From the NCBI GenBank assembly GCA_021151525.1, contig JAGKXD010000107.1:1-13454 (forward strand): a stretch of 13,454 nt of DNA, written 5' to 3'. This document shows, one piece after another, positions 13,432 to 13,454 of the stretch; position 1 is the first letter of the stretch; each line of letters begins with the position of its first letter. The translations under genes and the position numbers were made by a program. The stretch comes from Cellvibrionaceae bacterium. GTDB taxonomy: Bacteria; Pseudomonadota; Gammaproteobacteria; Pseudomonadales; Cellvibrionaceae. The notes under the pieces were generated by a model. The model ran no database searches. It had not been told where the DNA came from and saw only the letters and a program-made list of their open reading frames with translations.

Positions 13432-13454
13432 TGCTTTACTCCCTGCTTAAATAC

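Overview
The window looks like chromosome from a Cellvibrio-like gammaproteobacterium. Three signs support this: a secreted modular glycosidase with poly-serine linkers and repeated carbohydrate-binding domains; an AlgQ-type Rsd next to a DsbB, the neighbour pair I remember from Pseudomonas; and moderate GC with an XerC and GshA of clearly gammaproteobacterial type. This placement is inferred from protein resemblance only.

Layout. 1-475 is a small DUF559 nuclease gene bracketed by inverted copies of a C-rich repeat; a third copy lies at the far end (13393-13431). 518-952 (-) is thioredoxin 2 (trxC). 1331-3811 (+) is an 826-residue secreted GH16 glucanase with an extra beta-sandwich module, a serine linker and two near-duplicate CBM32/discoidin domains, followed by a strong terminator. 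3812-4188 has no gene but holds a nested inverted-repeat element. 4189-7415 (-) is a three-gene set transcribed in the order glycosyltransferase family 4, SAM methyltransferase, alpha/alpha-toroid protein. Another palindromic repeat sits between the last two and creates a misleading upstream start codon. 7595-8113 (+) is a secreted DUF2059 protein, and 8235-9164 (-) is XerC; they are convergent and share a bidirectional terminator. 9334-9732 (+) is an uncharacterised acidic-tailed protein just ahead of gshA (9802-11439, +). 11491-12048 (-) is an orphan FliL-like exported protein with a charged insertion, convergent with gshA across another bidirectional terminator. 12198-12701 (+) is dsbB. 12855-13316 (+) is rsd/algQ, with a near-consensus sigma-70 promoter and a UUCG-loop terminator.

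How the genes work together. Most of the window is housekeeping: thiol redox (trxC, gshA, dsbB, not co-transcribed), chromosome dimer resolution (xerC) and sigma-factor control (rsd). The GH16 enzyme is a secreted polysaccharide degrader. The least understood parts are the GT4-methyltransferase-toroid set, which looks like a small glycoconjugate pathway of unknown product, and the DUF559 gene inside its inverted repeats, which looks like a candidate mobile element.
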